DNA from: JBDTVS01 sp040007095
Lineage (GTDB): Bacteria; Acidobacteriota; Vicinamibacteria; Vicinamibacterales; CAVVIG01
Direction: 5' to 3'
DNA length: 64,000 nucleotides
Assembly: GCA_040007095.1 (NCBI GenBank)
Contig: JBDTVS010000149.1
Location: 4,209 to 68,208 of the forward strand
Positions 8,994-18,302 of the stretch are shown in pieces. Both the position numbers and the translations under genes were made by a program. Position 1 is the stretch's first letter. Every line of letters begins with the position of its first letter. The notes beneath the pieces were generated by a model. That model saw nothing but the letters and a program-made list of their open reading frames with translations, made no database searches and was not told the origin of the DNA.

Positions 8994-9105
8994 ACGCGCG
9001 CCAGGGACCTCGTACAACCTCGGGCGGTGTCGACATCCTTGTGACAACGCGACTGAACGTCTACCGCAGGGTGAGGTGGAGTTGCTTGAACCGAGCAGTC
9101 GGCTC

Positions 9106-10440
9106 CTACCGGACTGCCGCGACTTTCTCAGGGACACGGCGGCCGTACTGGGTGGTCCACTTGAACATCGGTCTCACCACGCCGGGCATGTGGCCAGTCC
9201 AATCTCCCCTCGATGAGTCCCCATCGAGGCTGTCGGTGATCATGAACGCGACGGCGCTGCGGCTCCAGTACTGAAAAATGAACGGCTCCACCACGATCAT
9301 GTTCGCGTCCACGAAGAACATTCCTTCGGACATGAGGTTGCCGGGGATTGTGACCGTGCTGACGTAACGGCCGGCGGGGCGCTTTCGTCCGCGCCATTCG
9401 GGATCCAGATCCTGCGCGCCAAACGCGCAGACGCCCTCGTCGTTGTAGATGTAGAGGTGAGGCAAGAGGACATAACCGGACGTCACGACCTCGTATTCCA
9501 TCGCGATCTGAAAGGACTTCCGAATGTCCACCGTATCCGCGATATCGCCGTCTTCGTACGCGACGCGGACCGAACAAAGCCGAGCGACGTCACCGCCAGG
9601 CGCCTGTGCGAGATCGGGCCATTCCCTCATGGCTGAGGTGCCGAGACCAGAATTCAGATAGGTGCTGATCACTTCATGCACCGGACCATCCTGGACGACC
9701 TGCCCATTACCCATGAGGATGGCCCGCTGGCACAGTCGGCTGATCGCCGGCATGTTGTGGGCCACATAGAGCACCGTTCTGCCCTCGCTCGCGACATCTC
9801 CCATCTTGCTCAGGCATTTCTTCTGAAAGCGGATATCGCCGACCGCGAGCACCTCGTCGACCATGAGGATCTCCGGCTCCAAATGGGCGGCGACGGAGAA
9901 CGCCAGCCGCAGGGTCATCCCGCTGGAGTACCGCTTCACCGGAGTGTCGATGAACTTCGCCACGTCGGAGAAGTCGACGATGTCATCGAACTTGCGGTCG
10001 ATCTCGTTGCGGGTCATCCCCAGGATGGCGCCATTGAGGTACACGTTCTCCCGGCCCGTCAGATCCGCATGGAATCCGGTCCCCACTTCGAGCAGGCTCG
10101 AGACCCGCCCGTTGACGACAGCCGTCCCGTGCGAGGGTTGCGTGATGCGAGACAGAATCTTCAGCAGTGTCGACTTGCCGGCGCCGTTGGAACCGATGAT
10201 TCCGACCGTTTCTCCGCTCTTGATCTCGAAGGACACGTCACGCAACGCCCAGATCGTGTCGTCTTCTGTGTCGGTGTCGGAAAAAGTCGTCAGGCTCCGC
10301 AGACGGCGAAGATTCGTCATCGGCCGGCGGATCAGATCGAGGACTGACCCCGCAAGCGTGTCCTGCCGCTGTTGCTTGGCACCAATTCGGTACCGCTTCG
10401 AGAGTCGATCGACGGTGATGGTCGTGTGTGACATGCTCAT
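9106..10440 (-). CDS. ABC transporter ATP-binding protein for polysaccharide export (Wzt-like)
   Basis: A 444-residue ATPase. Walker A GSNGAGKSTLL lies at about residue 82, the signature YSSGMTLRLAF at about 168, and Walker B EILMVDEVLAVGD at about 190. After residue 290 comes a Wzt-type C-terminal beta-sandwich that in relatives recognises the glycan terminus; it ends with GDWTGHMPGVVRPMFKW. ATG 10440 forms an ATGA overlap with the permease stop, so longer frames to 11166 are rejected. With the permease it would export a finished polysaccharide across the inner membrane. The C-terminal domain implies a chain with a specific end modification. Confidence 0.93.
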   Translation of the reverse strand: MSMSHTTITVDRLSKRYRIGAKQQRQDTLAGSVLDLIRRPMTNLRRLRSLTTFSDTDTEDDTIWALRDVSFEIKSGETVGIIGSNGAGKSTLLKILSRITQPSHGTAVVNGRVSSLLEVGTGFHADLTGRENVYLNGAILGMTRNEIDRKFDDIVDFSDVAKFIDTPVKRYSSGMTLRLAFSVAAHLEPEILMVDEVLAVGDIRFQKKCLSKMGDVASEGRTVLYVAHNMPAISRLCQRAILMGNGQVVQDGPVHEVISTYLNSGLGTSAMREWPDLAQAPGGDVARLCSVRVAYEDGDIADTVDIRKSFQIAMEYEVVTSGYVLLPHLYIYNDEGVCAFGAQDLDPEWRGRKRPAGRYVSTVTIPGNLMSEGMFFVDANMIVVEPFIFQYWSRSAVAFMITDSLDGDSSRGDWTGHMPGVVRPMFKWTTQYGRRVPEKVAAVR

Positions 10441-11300
10441 GCGACGTCGGCGAAAACCGGCTCCTTCCCAAAGAAATACACCGCACCAAACCAGAGCATC
10501 ACTACCGCACTGGCGCTCCCGATCCCGATGAGGTCCCACGGGACCGGCCCGGATCGCAGGAGGGTGGCCCGGAAGCCCTCGATGACACCGACGAGCGGAT
10601 TGAGGGCGTAGAAATATCGAAAACGAACGGGAACCAGGCTGGTGGGGTAGACGACCGGCGCGGCATACATCAGAAACTGGACCGCAAACGGCAGGGCATA
10701 TCTGACGTCCCGGTACTGGACGGCGAGCGCGCTCAGCCACATGCCGAGTCCGGAGGCCGTGACGATTGCGATCAGAACCAGCAGCGGCAGCAGTGCGACG
10801 ACCGAGAGAGTTGGCATCACTTGATACCAGGCCATCAACACAAACAGCATCACGAAAGAAATCGCCAGGTCGAGCAGTCTGCCGAGAACGGCCGTCAGCG
10901 GGATGATCAGCCTGGGGAAGTAGATCTTGCTCAACATGCTGACTTCCTTGACCAGGCTTCCGCTCGAGTCGTTCAAGGCATTCGAGAAATAGGTCCACGG
11001 GACCAGCCCGGCAAGACTGAACAACGCATAGGGAACGCCGTCGGAACTGATCTTGGCCACCCTCCCGAAAATGATGGTGAAGAGGATCATGGGAACCAGT
11101 GGCTGGATCGTGGCCCATCCGACGCCCATGACGGACTGCGCATAGCGCACCTTCACGTCTCGCCACACCAGAAAATAGAACAACTCACGATACTGCCAGA
11201 GTTCGGCGACTTTTGACGTGAGACGCCAGCTCTCCGCGCCGATGACGCCCGACTGACGGAATGGCGGTACTTCCGGCACGTACGACGATGCACTTTCCAT
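10437..11300 (-). CDS. ABC-2 polysaccharide export permease (Wzm-like)
   Basis: 287 residues with about six hydrophobic segments and the cytoplasmic N-terminal YRELFYFLVWRDVKVRYAQS that marks Wzm/TagG/KpsM permeases. ATG 11300 (MESASSYVPEV) is chosen because it follows the upstream GT2 stop by 29 bp; the open frame to 11417 would overlap that gene. It overlaps the Wzt-like gene by 4 bp, so the two are certainly co-expressed. It is the membrane half of the exporter for the polymer built by this run of genes. Confidence 0.92.
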   Translation of the reverse strand: MESASSYVPEVPPFRQSGVIGAESWRLTSKVAELWQYRELFYFLVWRDVKVRYAQSVMGVGWATIQPLVPMILFTIIFGRVAKISSDGVPYALFSLAGLVPWTYFSNALNDSSGSLVKEVSMLSKIYFPRLIIPLTAVLGRLLDLAISFVMLFVLMAWYQVMPTLSVVALLPLLVLIAIVTASGLGMWLSALAVQYRDVRYALPFAVQFLMYAAPVVYPTSLVPVRFRYFYALNPLVGVIEGFRATLLRSGPVPWDLIGIGSASAVVMLWFGAVYFFGKEPVFADVA

Positions 11301-11329
11301 GATGTGTCTTGATGTCTCCCTGAATACTT

Positions 11330-12589
11330 CTAGCTCGAATAGTCCGTGATCAACGCAGGTTCCCGGAACCGCTCTGTCGTGCCCCGATGAGTGACCCTTG
11401 CGACGAAATGCGCGCACCCCAGGGCATCATCGAATCCGAAGTCGCCGCCAGATACCGCGAAGCCGGCCGCAGCCTGACCTCGGTTGATCTTCCTCACCTC
11501 GAGGTAGGTAAACAGCCGTTGGTAGATCAGATTCAGCCCCAACGTCCTCATCAACCGCCGGATGGCCGAGTTCCGGCTCAGCAGGCCTGGACTCGGCGGC
11601 GTCCTGAACTCTGCCGCCAGCGCTGGATATTTCTCCGCGAACGCCCGAAGTTCCGTCATCTCCCTGGAGACATCGACGCCCATGGCCACACGTCGCCTCA
11701 GTTCCTTCATCGTGCTTCTCAGGTATTGCTCCTCGTTGAAGGGAAAAGGTTGAAGCTCGTCCGGGAACATCCGTTTGCCCAGCAGCATTCCCTCCGCCAT
11801 CAGGTTGCAGAGCGTGAAGTTGGTGAGCGGGATCCAGTCGCGCGCATGGGCCACGTCCGCGATCATCTTCTGAATCTTTTCCTTCCCAGGATTCGAGAGG
11901 ACGATGGTCGATCCCCACGACTTCGCCGTTCGTCCCAGGATGACGAGCGGGAGATCGATGTAGACGATGCTCTTCGAGAACACCGCTGCAAGTGGCCAGG
12001 CGAAGTACTCGACGCCGTTGGTACGGAAGAAGCGTCCCGAGCGCTGGACCACCTGTTCCGCCACCGCAGACGAGAACATGAACGCGCTGGGGTGCATGTT
12101 GAACTTCGGACGGAATGCGAACAGCGGGCCGACGAACTCCTCGGTAGATACCAGGCGCGCACCGCCGGAGAACGGCTCACAGGTTACCGTATTCTGCTCC
12201 GGGCCGGGAAACGACCGGTCGCGGTATTCCGCGAGATTACAGAACAGGAAATCGGCGTTGTGGCGCCTGTATTCCTCGGCGAAGCGTGCCAGCGCATTCG
12301 GCACCATCGCGTCGTCATCCGACAACATCATGACGAGCGTGCCCCTGGCCTGCGAGCGGGCGAATTCCCAGCTGTCGGCGATCACGCCGTGAGAGGGCGT
12401 GCGCACATACCGCACTCGCGGGTCCCGAAACCCCTCGATGACCGCTCGGGTGTCGTCCTCCGAGCAGTTGTCGGACACAACCACTTCGAAATCATCGAAC
12501 GTCTGGCCGAGAACCGAACGAACAGCGCCTTGAACCAGGTCGCTGCGGTTGTAGGTCGGAATAACGATGCTGAATAACGGCGATGTCAT
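11330..12589 (-). CDS. Family 2 glycosyltransferase
   Basis: The GT-A core starts at the N-terminus: FSIVIPTYNRSDLVQGAVRS, then VVVSDNCSEDDTRAVI and VMMLSDDDAMVP (the DxD region). The 419 residues are longer than a minimal GT2; the last 150 residues are a helical extension with no membrane segment evident. It lies between the FAD oxidoreductase and the ABC exporter on the same strand, and probably adds one sugar of the ABC-exported polymer. Donor and acceptor cannot be deduced. Confidence 0.88.
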   Translation of the reverse strand: MTSPLFSIVIPTYNRSDLVQGAVRSVLGQTFDDFEVVVSDNCSEDDTRAVIEGFRDPRVRYVRTPSHGVIADSWEFARSQARGTLVMMLSDDDAMVPNALARFAEEYRRHNADFLFCNLAEYRDRSFPGPEQNTVTCEPFSGGARLVSTEEFVGPLFAFRPKFNMHPSAFMFSSAVAEQVVQRSGRFFRTNGVEYFAWPLAAVFSKSIVYIDLPLVILGRTAKSWGSTIVLSNPGKEKIQKMIADVAHARDWIPLTNFTLCNLMAEGMLLGKRMFPDELQPFPFNEEQYLRSTMKELRRRVAMGVDVSREMTELRAFAEKYPALAAEFRTPPSPGLLSRNSAIRRLMRTLGLNLIYQRLFTYLEVRKINRGQAAAGFAVSGGDFGFDDALGCAHFVARVTHRGTTERFREPALITDYSS

Positions 12590-12631
12590 GTTTGTTGCTT
12601 AACCCCGAAATGTAGTTGCGTACTCGGTGGA

Positions 12632-13963
12632 CTAGTCGTCGATCTCGAATTCGGCCAGATCTTCCTGGCGATTCACGATGTGCTCGGCGATCTTTTTTCC
12701 ACGCAGCACGCAGTCGTGGGTCATCATGTAGCCCCACTGCGAATATCTGCCCGCGCGGATCACGCCGAAGCTCTCCAGGAACTTGTTGATCCGTTCCAGC
12801 GCCGCCCTCCGGTTGTGGTCGTAAATCACCTGTCCCCACGGGCAATACCTGACCGACACCGAATGCACCGCGTCCAGGCCCTCCAGGAGCCCCATCTGGA
12901 TCAGTTCCTGTTGGACCTGCTGGACCACGGCGTTCCGGTCCGTCGGGAGAGGCAGGAAATCCGAGCCGCACACTTCAACCGACATGGCCGTCTTGCCCGC
13001 TGGAGCATTGTTCGGTGAAAAATTCTCCTGGATGCTCACCCGTGTGCTGATCTTGTCCTCGTCATACACATACAGCCAGGGTTCCTTGCGGACCGAAGGG
13101 TGATTGGCCGCCACACGGACCAGCAGCAGGCGGGTGGCCTTCAGCATCGTCGCCGCCTCCCGAACGTCGGTGGGCGCGTCCTCGGCGCATTCAATCAGCA
13201 CCGGCAGCGGCAGGGTCGTCACCAGCGTCTCGAAATTCGCCTTGGTGCCGTCCGAAAATCCGAGCAGGCGTTTTTGAAAATTGATGAACACCAGCTTCTT
13301 GCCGTATTCGATCCTGGCGCCGTCTGCGAGCTTGTGGGTGTAGGTGAAGAATCCGCCGGTCGAAGGATAGCGCCAGAGATTCACCCAGTAGGTCGAACGT
13401 CCGAGTGGGCCCTTGGCGCCCGTGACCACGTCCTCGACCTTGGGGTAGTAGACGCGCTTGCCGATCCAGTCGGTGCCGAGGTCGGCCGGTTCCCGTGTCC
13501 AATACTTGCGGGTGTAGACGGCCGGAAAGGTGTCGGCGAACACCTTGCCGAATGCCCGGTGGATCCACTCCTCGTAGTTCTTCGGCGGGGCCTGCTCGCC
13601 AGGCTCGCCGACGCGGGATTCGAGAAAGCTGCTGAGACACTGCGAGCGCAGCGGTTCCGGGATCTGGTACAGATTGGACTGGGCCGGATGGTCGATCCAG
13701 TGCCCTTTGTAGTAGTTGACGATCTCGGCCTGGACCTCTTCGTACTGGCCGCCGACCAGGTCGACGAACAGCTGCTGGATGTACTCATTCTTGGTGTACG
13801 ACACGTGCGGGCCGTCGTCCCAGACAAAGCCATCCTCGACTTCGCTGTACACGTGGCCGCCATAGTGGGAATCAGCTTCGTAGACGATGCACCGGTCACG
13901 GCCAAGGTAATAGCTGACGGCCAAGCCGCTGATTCCGCCCCCTAGAACTGTCACTGTTTCCAT
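12632..13963 (-). CDS. FAD-dependent oxidoreductase (UDP-galactopyranose mutase/protoporphyrinogen oxidase-like)
   Basis: 443 residues starting with a dinucleotide motif VTVLGGGISGLAVSYYLG, then the FAD-binding YEADSHYGGHVYSEV and WDDGPHVSYTKNEYIQQLF. The C-terminal RAGRYSQWGYMMTHDCVLRG fits the second half of the FAD fold. Relatives in glycan loci include mutase-like enzymes acting on nucleotide-linked or lipid-linked sugars. It lies 32 bp upstream of the PIG-L gene stop and is clearly part of the same operon. The FAD fold is firm; the reaction is unknown. Confidence 0.8.
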   Translation of the reverse strand: METVTVLGGGISGLAVSYYLGRDRCIVYEADSHYGGHVYSEVEDGFVWDDGPHVSYTKNEYIQQLFVDLVGGQYEEVQAEIVNYYKGHWIDHPAQSNLYQIPEPLRSQCLSSFLESRVGEPGEQAPPKNYEEWIHRAFGKVFADTFPAVYTRKYWTREPADLGTDWIGKRVYYPKVEDVVTGAKGPLGRSTYWVNLWRYPSTGGFFTYTHKLADGARIEYGKKLVFINFQKRLLGFSDGTKANFETLVTTLPLPVLIECAEDAPTDVREAATMLKATRLLLVRVAANHPSVRKEPWLYVYDEDKISTRVSIQENFSPNNAPAGKTAMSVEVCGSDFLPLPTDRNAVVQQVQQELIQMGLLEGLDAVHSVSVRYCPWGQVIYDHNRRAALERINKFLESFGVIRAGRYSQWGYMMTHDCVLRGKKIAEHIVNRQEDLAEFEIDD

Positions 13964-13995
13964 CTGGGTCCCTGTTCTCTTCGATTAGCTGGTTG

Positions 13996-14667
13996 TCAAA
14001 TACCGAGGGTGAGGTCAAGCACCGCTTTCCGACAGAAGAAGCCTTCTGCGTAGCCGCTTGGCGCTCCGCACTCGATCCCCCTCAATCGTAGCAGGGCGTA
14101 GAAGGTCTCTTCGGTAAACCAGTGTCGATTCTGCTGGGTCTGAAACAACTCCGTGATCCAGGGAACCTTCCGGCGACAGACGCCTTGATCCAGGGGCACG
14201 AAGCAGTTCGGCGAACCGAGGTCGCCGTCGTACTTGGGAATCTCGTACTCCAGTATCAGGTGCTCACGATAGGTATTCCAAGTCAAATCAGAGATCAGCC
14301 GGTGATCCTGATGCCGATCCTCTCGATAATGTGTGAAGATCAGATTCGGCGAGAACCGTCGCTTCAATCCTTCGAAATACTCCTTGATGTCGTAGCCGAC
14401 GTAGGGGAAGAACCCGTCTCGAAAGTTTTTCACCTCGATCTGGGTCTCGGCCGCCCCCTCCAGGAACCTCGCCGCGCTCGTCTGTGCCTCGATCGCGCGT
14501 TGTTCGCTGGCGCTGAAGACGATCCAATGAACGCTGACCTGCCGGTGGCTCTCGAGCAGCTTGAGCAGCGTACCGCCGCATCCGATTTCGATGTCGTCGG
14601 CATGGCAACCGAGACAGAGAACCCGCAGCGGCGAATCGCCGCTGTGGTCGAGGGCTAGGCTCAGCAT
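13996..14667 (-). CDS. PIG-L family deacetylase
   Basis: 223 residues of the LmbE/PIG-L fold. The zinc motif LCLGCHADDIEIGCGGTL lies near the N-terminus (HADD), with the second motif FTHYREDRHQDHRLISD (HxxDxH) at about residue 115. These enzymes remove acetyl groups from N-acetylated sugars or similar amides. Its position beside a cytidylyltransferase and an FAD enzyme suggests a nucleotide-sugar or glycan-linked substrate. All visible metal ligands appear intact. Confidence 0.88.
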   Translation of the reverse strand: MLSLALDHSGDSPLRVLCLGCHADDIEIGCGGTLLKLLESHRQVSVHWIVFSASEQRAIEAQTSAARFLEGAAETQIEVKNFRDGFFPYVGYDIKEYFEGLKRRFSPNLIFTHYREDRHQDHRLISDLTWNTYREHLILEYEIPKYDGDLGSPNCFVPLDQGVCRRKVPWITELFQTQQNRHWFTEETFYALLRLRGIECGAPSGYAEGFFCRKAVLDLTLGI

Positions 14668-14712
14668 AGGGCAATCAACGGTGCATCAGATGGGTCCAGG
14701 TGACGGCGATCC

Positions 14713-15567
14713 TCAGGCGACCGGCTCGCGGTAGGTGCGCACGCCCCGCGCCAGCGTCATCGTCTTCTCCTGAAATGAATCGGAGCCTCCGCCGTTCTTC
14801 CAGACCTCCCACGGCGCTGCGCCGCGCGCGTACAGATCCTCCAGCACCTGCTTGTCCTTGAAGGTGTCCATGGGCATCCAGAAGCCGTCGTGGCGGTAGC
14901 CTGCCAGGAGCCCTTCCTGCACCAGCCTGTGGAACGGCTGCTCGACGAGTTCTTCGCCGTCGCGGATGTAGTTGAAGATCTCCTTCCGGAAAATGAAGTA
15001 TCCGCCGTTGACGTAGAGGCCCGAGCGGGACATGTCCTGGATCGAGGCGACATCGTTCCCGTTCCCGAGCGACACCACGTGAAAGCTATGCGTGGGCTGC
15101 ACGCACAGGAACGCGGCCACTTTGCCGCTCTCCATGAAGTGGTCGATCATCGAGGGCAGGAAGTAGTCGGTGAGTCCGTCCGAATAGTTGGCCAGAAACA
15201 CTTCTTCGCCCCGCACGTAGCGTTCGACCGCTTTCAGCCGCTGGCCGATATTCGAGTTCAAGCCGGTATCCGCGAAGGTGATCGTCCAGTCCTGAATATC
15301 GGTCCCGAGCAGCTGAAGACTCCTGCCGCCGTCCGACATCACGAAATCATTGGAAATCGCTTCGTTGTACCGGAGGAAGTACTCTTTGATCACGTTCGAC
15401 TTGTAGCCGAGGCAGAGGATGAAGTCCTTCTGGCCAAAATGTGCATAGTACTTCATCACATGCCAGATGATCGGACGATGGCCCACTGACACGATTGGCT
15501 TGGGCAGGGCTTCCGCATGTTCCCGGAGCCTCATGCCCATGCCCCCACAAAACAGCACGACTTTCAA
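14713..15567 (-). CDS. rfbF: Glucose-1-phosphate cytidylyltransferase-like nucleotidyltransferase
   Basis: 284 residues with the nucleotidyltransferase signature KVVLFCGGMGMRLREHAEA followed by LPKPIVSVGHRPIIWHVMKY, which closely follows RfbF/DdhA enzymes that make CDP-glucose. NYSDGLTDYFLP provides the metal-binding Asp. The start is TTG at 15567, supported by AGGAGA six bases upstream. CDP-glucose normally enters 3,6-dideoxy or branched-sugar synthesis via a CDP-glucose 4,6-dehydratase. No such dehydratase is adjacent, so the pathway may use a gene elsewhere or a different follow-up. Confidence 0.82.
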   Translation of the reverse strand: MKVVLFCGGMGMRLREHAEALPKPIVSVGHRPIIWHVMKYYAHFGQKDFILCLGYKSNVIKEYFLRYNEAISNDFVMSDGGRSLQLLGTDIQDWTITFADTGLNSNIGQRLKAVERYVRGEEVFLANYSDGLTDYFLPSMIDHFMESGKVAAFLCVQPTHSFHVVSLGNGNDVASIQDMSRSGLYVNGGYFIFRKEIFNYIRDGEELVEQPFHRLVQEGLLAGYRHDGFWMPMDTFKDKQVLEDLYARGAAPWEVWKNGGGSDSFQEKTMTLARGVRTYREPVA

Positions 15568-15573
15568 AGCGAT

Positions 15574-15579
15574 TCTCCT
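15574..15579 (-). promoter_or_regulatory. Ribosome binding site for a TTG start
   Basis: On the minus strand AGGAGA lies six bases before TTG 15567. It decides the start of the cytidylyltransferase, since no ATG occurs before the conserved GGxGxR motif. Confidence 0.6.
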
Positions 15580-15633
15580 GTTCTCTCGCCGAACGTCGGC
15601 GATCCCCCCGATGTTTTCCGCGCGCCCGTCAGG

Positions 15634-16935
15634 CTAGTCAAAGATCTCGACCTCGGGGATCGGCACGACGAACTTCCCGCCCCAATCGCGGATGTAGGAC
15701 AGCTGCTCGGCGATCTCCTTCCTGAGATTCCACGGCAAGATCAAGACGTAGTCGGGTCGGGTCTCCCGGATCCGTTCAGGCGGAAAGATCGGGATGTGTG
15801 TGCCGGGCAGAAATTTGTTGTGCTTGTAGGCATTTCGGTCGACCGTATAGTCGAGGAAGTCTGTTCGGATGCCGCAATAGTTCAGCAGGGTATTGCCTTT
15901 GCCGGGGGCTCCGTATCCCACCACCGACTTGCCTTCCCGCTTCGCGGTGATGAGAAACTCCAGCAGCTTGCGCTTGGTCTCCTTCACCTGCTCGTCGAAC
16001 GCGCTGTACGTCTCGAGCTGCTTGAGGCCGGCCCGCTCCTCACGCCCCCTCAGCTCCGCCACCGAGGGTTCGACCGGCCGCGACAGATGTTCGGTGTGTC
16101 GCGCATAGATCCGCAGCGATCCGCCGTGTGTGGGGATCTCCTCGACGTCGAAGAGCGTCAGGCCGTGCGCGGCGAAGACCTGTTCGACCACGAGAAACGA
16201 AAAGTACGAGAAATGCTCGTGGTAGATCGTATCGAACTGGTTGCCCGCCATCAGCCGCATCAGGTGGGGAAACTCCATCGTGATCACGCCGGTCGGCTTC
16301 AGGACGATCTTCATGCCGGCGACGAAATCGTTCAGGTCCGGAACGTGGGCCAGCACGTTGTTGCCGATCAGGAGATCCGGCTGTTCGCCCTGGGCCACCA
16401 GCGTCCGTGCCGTCTCCGTGCCGAAGAAGCAGGATCGCGTCGGGACATTCTTCGCCAGGGCCGCGCGGGCGACGTTCTCCGCGGGTTCGATGCCCAGCAC
16501 CGGAATTCCCGCGTGAACGAAGTGCTGGAGAAGGTACCCGTCATTGCTCGCGATCTCGATGACGAAGCTGTTCTCGGTCAGCTGCAGGCGCCGACGGACG
16601 GTCTCCGTGTACGCCCTGACGTGCTCGACCCAGCTGGTCGAGAAGGACGAAAAATACGCGTACTCGGTGAAGATGTCCGCCGGGCTGACGTATTCGCCAA
16701 GCTGCACGAGAAAACAGTGCGGGCATACGTTGACCCGCAGCGGATAGAAAGGCTCCATCCGGTTCAACTCGTCGGCCGTGAGAAAGGTCTCGCACAGCGG
16801 CGATACTCCCAGGTCGACGAACACGTAATCGGCCTTGTGCCCGCAGAATCTGCACGTCATGCCCTGGAGAGGCGCGTCATTCGTCACCGTCATTGTCGCT
16901 TCCGATTCAGCCACTCGTTCCGTATCCGTCACCAT
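15634..16935 (-). CDS. Sugar C-methyltransferase (NovU/TylC3-like, class I SAM methyltransferase)
   Basis: 433 residues in the three-part order of sugar C-3 methyltransferases. The N-terminal zinc-binding domain has CRFCGH and CPHC pairs, the SAM domain has NSFVIEIASNDGYLLQHF at about residue 140, and the C-terminal domain has VVGYGAPGKGNTLLNYCGI. Such enzymes methylate C-3 of a 4-keto-6-deoxy nucleotide sugar to give a branched sugar. Together with the 3,5-epimerase-like and cytidylyltransferase genes this points to a branched deoxysugar in the polymer. The start overlaps the upstream stop by 7 bp. Confidence 0.88.
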   Translation of the reverse strand: MVTDTERVAESEATMTVTNDAPLQGMTCRFCGHKADYVFVDLGVSPLCETFLTADELNRMEPFYPLRVNVCPHCFLVQLGEYVSPADIFTEYAYFSSFSTSWVEHVRAYTETVRRRLQLTENSFVIEIASNDGYLLQHFVHAGIPVLGIEPAENVARAALAKNVPTRSCFFGTETARTLVAQGEQPDLLIGNNVLAHVPDLNDFVAGMKIVLKPTGVITMEFPHLMRLMAGNQFDTIYHEHFSYFSFLVVEQVFAAHGLTLFDVEEIPTHGGSLRIYARHTEHLSRPVEPSVAELRGREERAGLKQLETYSAFDEQVKETKRKLLEFLITAKREGKSVVGYGAPGKGNTLLNYCGIRTDFLDYTVDRNAYKHNKFLPGTHIPIFPPERIRETRPDYVLILPWNLRKEIAEQLSYIRDWGGKFVVPIPEVEIFD

Positions 16936-18302
16936 GCGTATCGTCCAGTCTTTTCGGGAGATTTGTCGAGGTTGTCCGTGGATCGCGGCGTCTCCTCCAG
17001 CAAGCCGTTCTGATGGAGCAGCGCGGCAGCCTGGCTGATCGACTCGAAGGACAGGCCCGATCGCTCCGCGATATCCAGAATGTTGTGCGCGCCGTCGGCG
17101 AGGTTCAGGACCCAGAGGAGAGCCATTTCACGCCCGCGGCTTTCTCCGGCACCGCCCATGGAACTGTAGAGCCCGCGCCTTCCGAGCTGCGGCTCGCACA
17201 TCGGTTGGCGGTTCACGAATGTCAGGTTGTCCTCGAGTGCCGTCACGATCGACTGGCACGCCGCATACGCCCCGGCCAGGCGGTCCGGTGTGACGAAGCC
17301 GAGATTGTCGGCGGAGGTGTGGTACTCGGGGTACTCGCCGTAGGGTGTCCGCGAGAGACAGCCCACAGCCAGGTTGATCCCCGGCGAACAATATTGGCGT
17401 TCGTCGTAGCCGTAGGGGATGAAGTCTCTGATCTGACCGCCGTCTCCCGAATGTTTCAGGATGATCGCCGCCGCCCGATCGATCTCGGCCGACCCCCGCC
17501 GGCTGCGCTTGTAGTGCAAACCGCCCGGGCCGCCAAGGCCGGAAAGGACCAGCCCCTGGCGGATGGTTCCCAGCCGATCCTGGTTTCGCGCCAGCCATGT
17601 GATCGACCCGATGGTTCCCGGAATGAACAGAAACCTGTACGACCACCGCCGGGTCGAATGTTTGGATAGCCACTCGGCCAGGAACACCGCGATCGAGACA
17701 CCTGACAGGTTGTCGTTGCAGAGCGACGGATGGCAGACGTGCGTGGAAATCAGCACTTCATCCTCACTCTGACCTGGGAGATAGTATTCTCCGTAGGTCA
17801 GGTGACCGTCTTCCAGCGTCGAGTCGATGGCGACGTCATATTCCGCATCGGTCAACGCCGACAACTGCTCCGCGCTGACGCAGAATCCCCAGGACTCCTT
17901 GTAGTACGACGTTTTGTACGGGATCCAGTCAGGATGATCCGGCACCGTGTGCAGATGCGATCTCAGTTCCGTCAGCGGAATCCGCTGGCGGACGGGAACG
18001 CTGTAGTTCACGACGTGCAGGTTGGACTTCTGAAAGTCGACCAGCCGGTCGCCATTCAGATTCTTGATCCACGCGTCACGAATGTTCCACTCGCGCGGCA
18101 CGGTCCAATCAAATACCTGCGTGCCGGACGGCACTTCGTGGATGGCCAGTGGCAGGCGCCGCTCGATGTGGCGGAGCGTCTCCCGCACGCCGTCTCCGGT
18201 GATGCTTCGGCAGATCGGATAGAGCTCGGCCACGAGGCCGTGAAGAGCTGCTCCCGCCTGCCGCGCTCCCGCAGACTCCACCAGCGGCTCCCCCTGGCTC
18301 AT
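16929..18302 (-). CDS. M28 aminopeptidase-like DUF2172/DUF4910 protein with C-terminal winged helix
   Basis: 457 residues. The central zinc-peptidase-like core shows LISTHVCHPSLCNDNLSGVS, which has the His, Cys-His and Asp-Asn pattern of this family, followed by the RFLFIPGTIGSITWL strand. The last 80 residues look like a small winged-helix domain (NILDIAERSGLSFESISQAA). Proteins of this type recur in polysaccharide and branched-sugar clusters, where their reaction is unsettled. It is coupled to the epimerase gene by an ATGA overlap and to the methyltransferase by 7 bp. A peptidase role is not implied by this context. Confidence 0.82.
   Translation of the reverse strand: MSQGEPLVESAGARQAGAALHGLVAELYPICRSITGDGVRETLRHIERRLPLAIHEVPSGTQVFDWTVPREWNIRDAWIKNLNGDRLVDFQKSNLHVVNYSVPVRQRIPLTELRSHLHTVPDHPDWIPYKTSYYKESWGFCVSAEQLSALTDAEYDVAIDSTLEDGHLTYGEYYLPGQSEDEVLISTHVCHPSLCNDNLSGVSIAVFLAEWLSKHSTRRWSYRFLFIPGTIGSITWLARNQDRLGTIRQGLVLSGLGGPGGLHYKRSRRGSAEIDRAAAIILKHSGDGGQIRDFIPYGYDERQYCSPGINLAVGCLSRTPYGEYPEYHTSADNLGFVTPDRLAGAYAACQSIVTALEDNLTFVNRQPMCEPQLGRRGLYSSMGGAGESRGREMALLWVLNLADGAHNILDIAERSGLSFESISQAAALLHQNGLLEETPRSTDNLDKSPEKTGRYAW

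Noticed and set aside
10441..11166. Extended N-terminus of the Wzt-like frame up to 11166
   Set aside because: The extension is an out-of-frame copy of the permease coding region with no homology; the ATGA overlap at 10437-10440 marks the real start.
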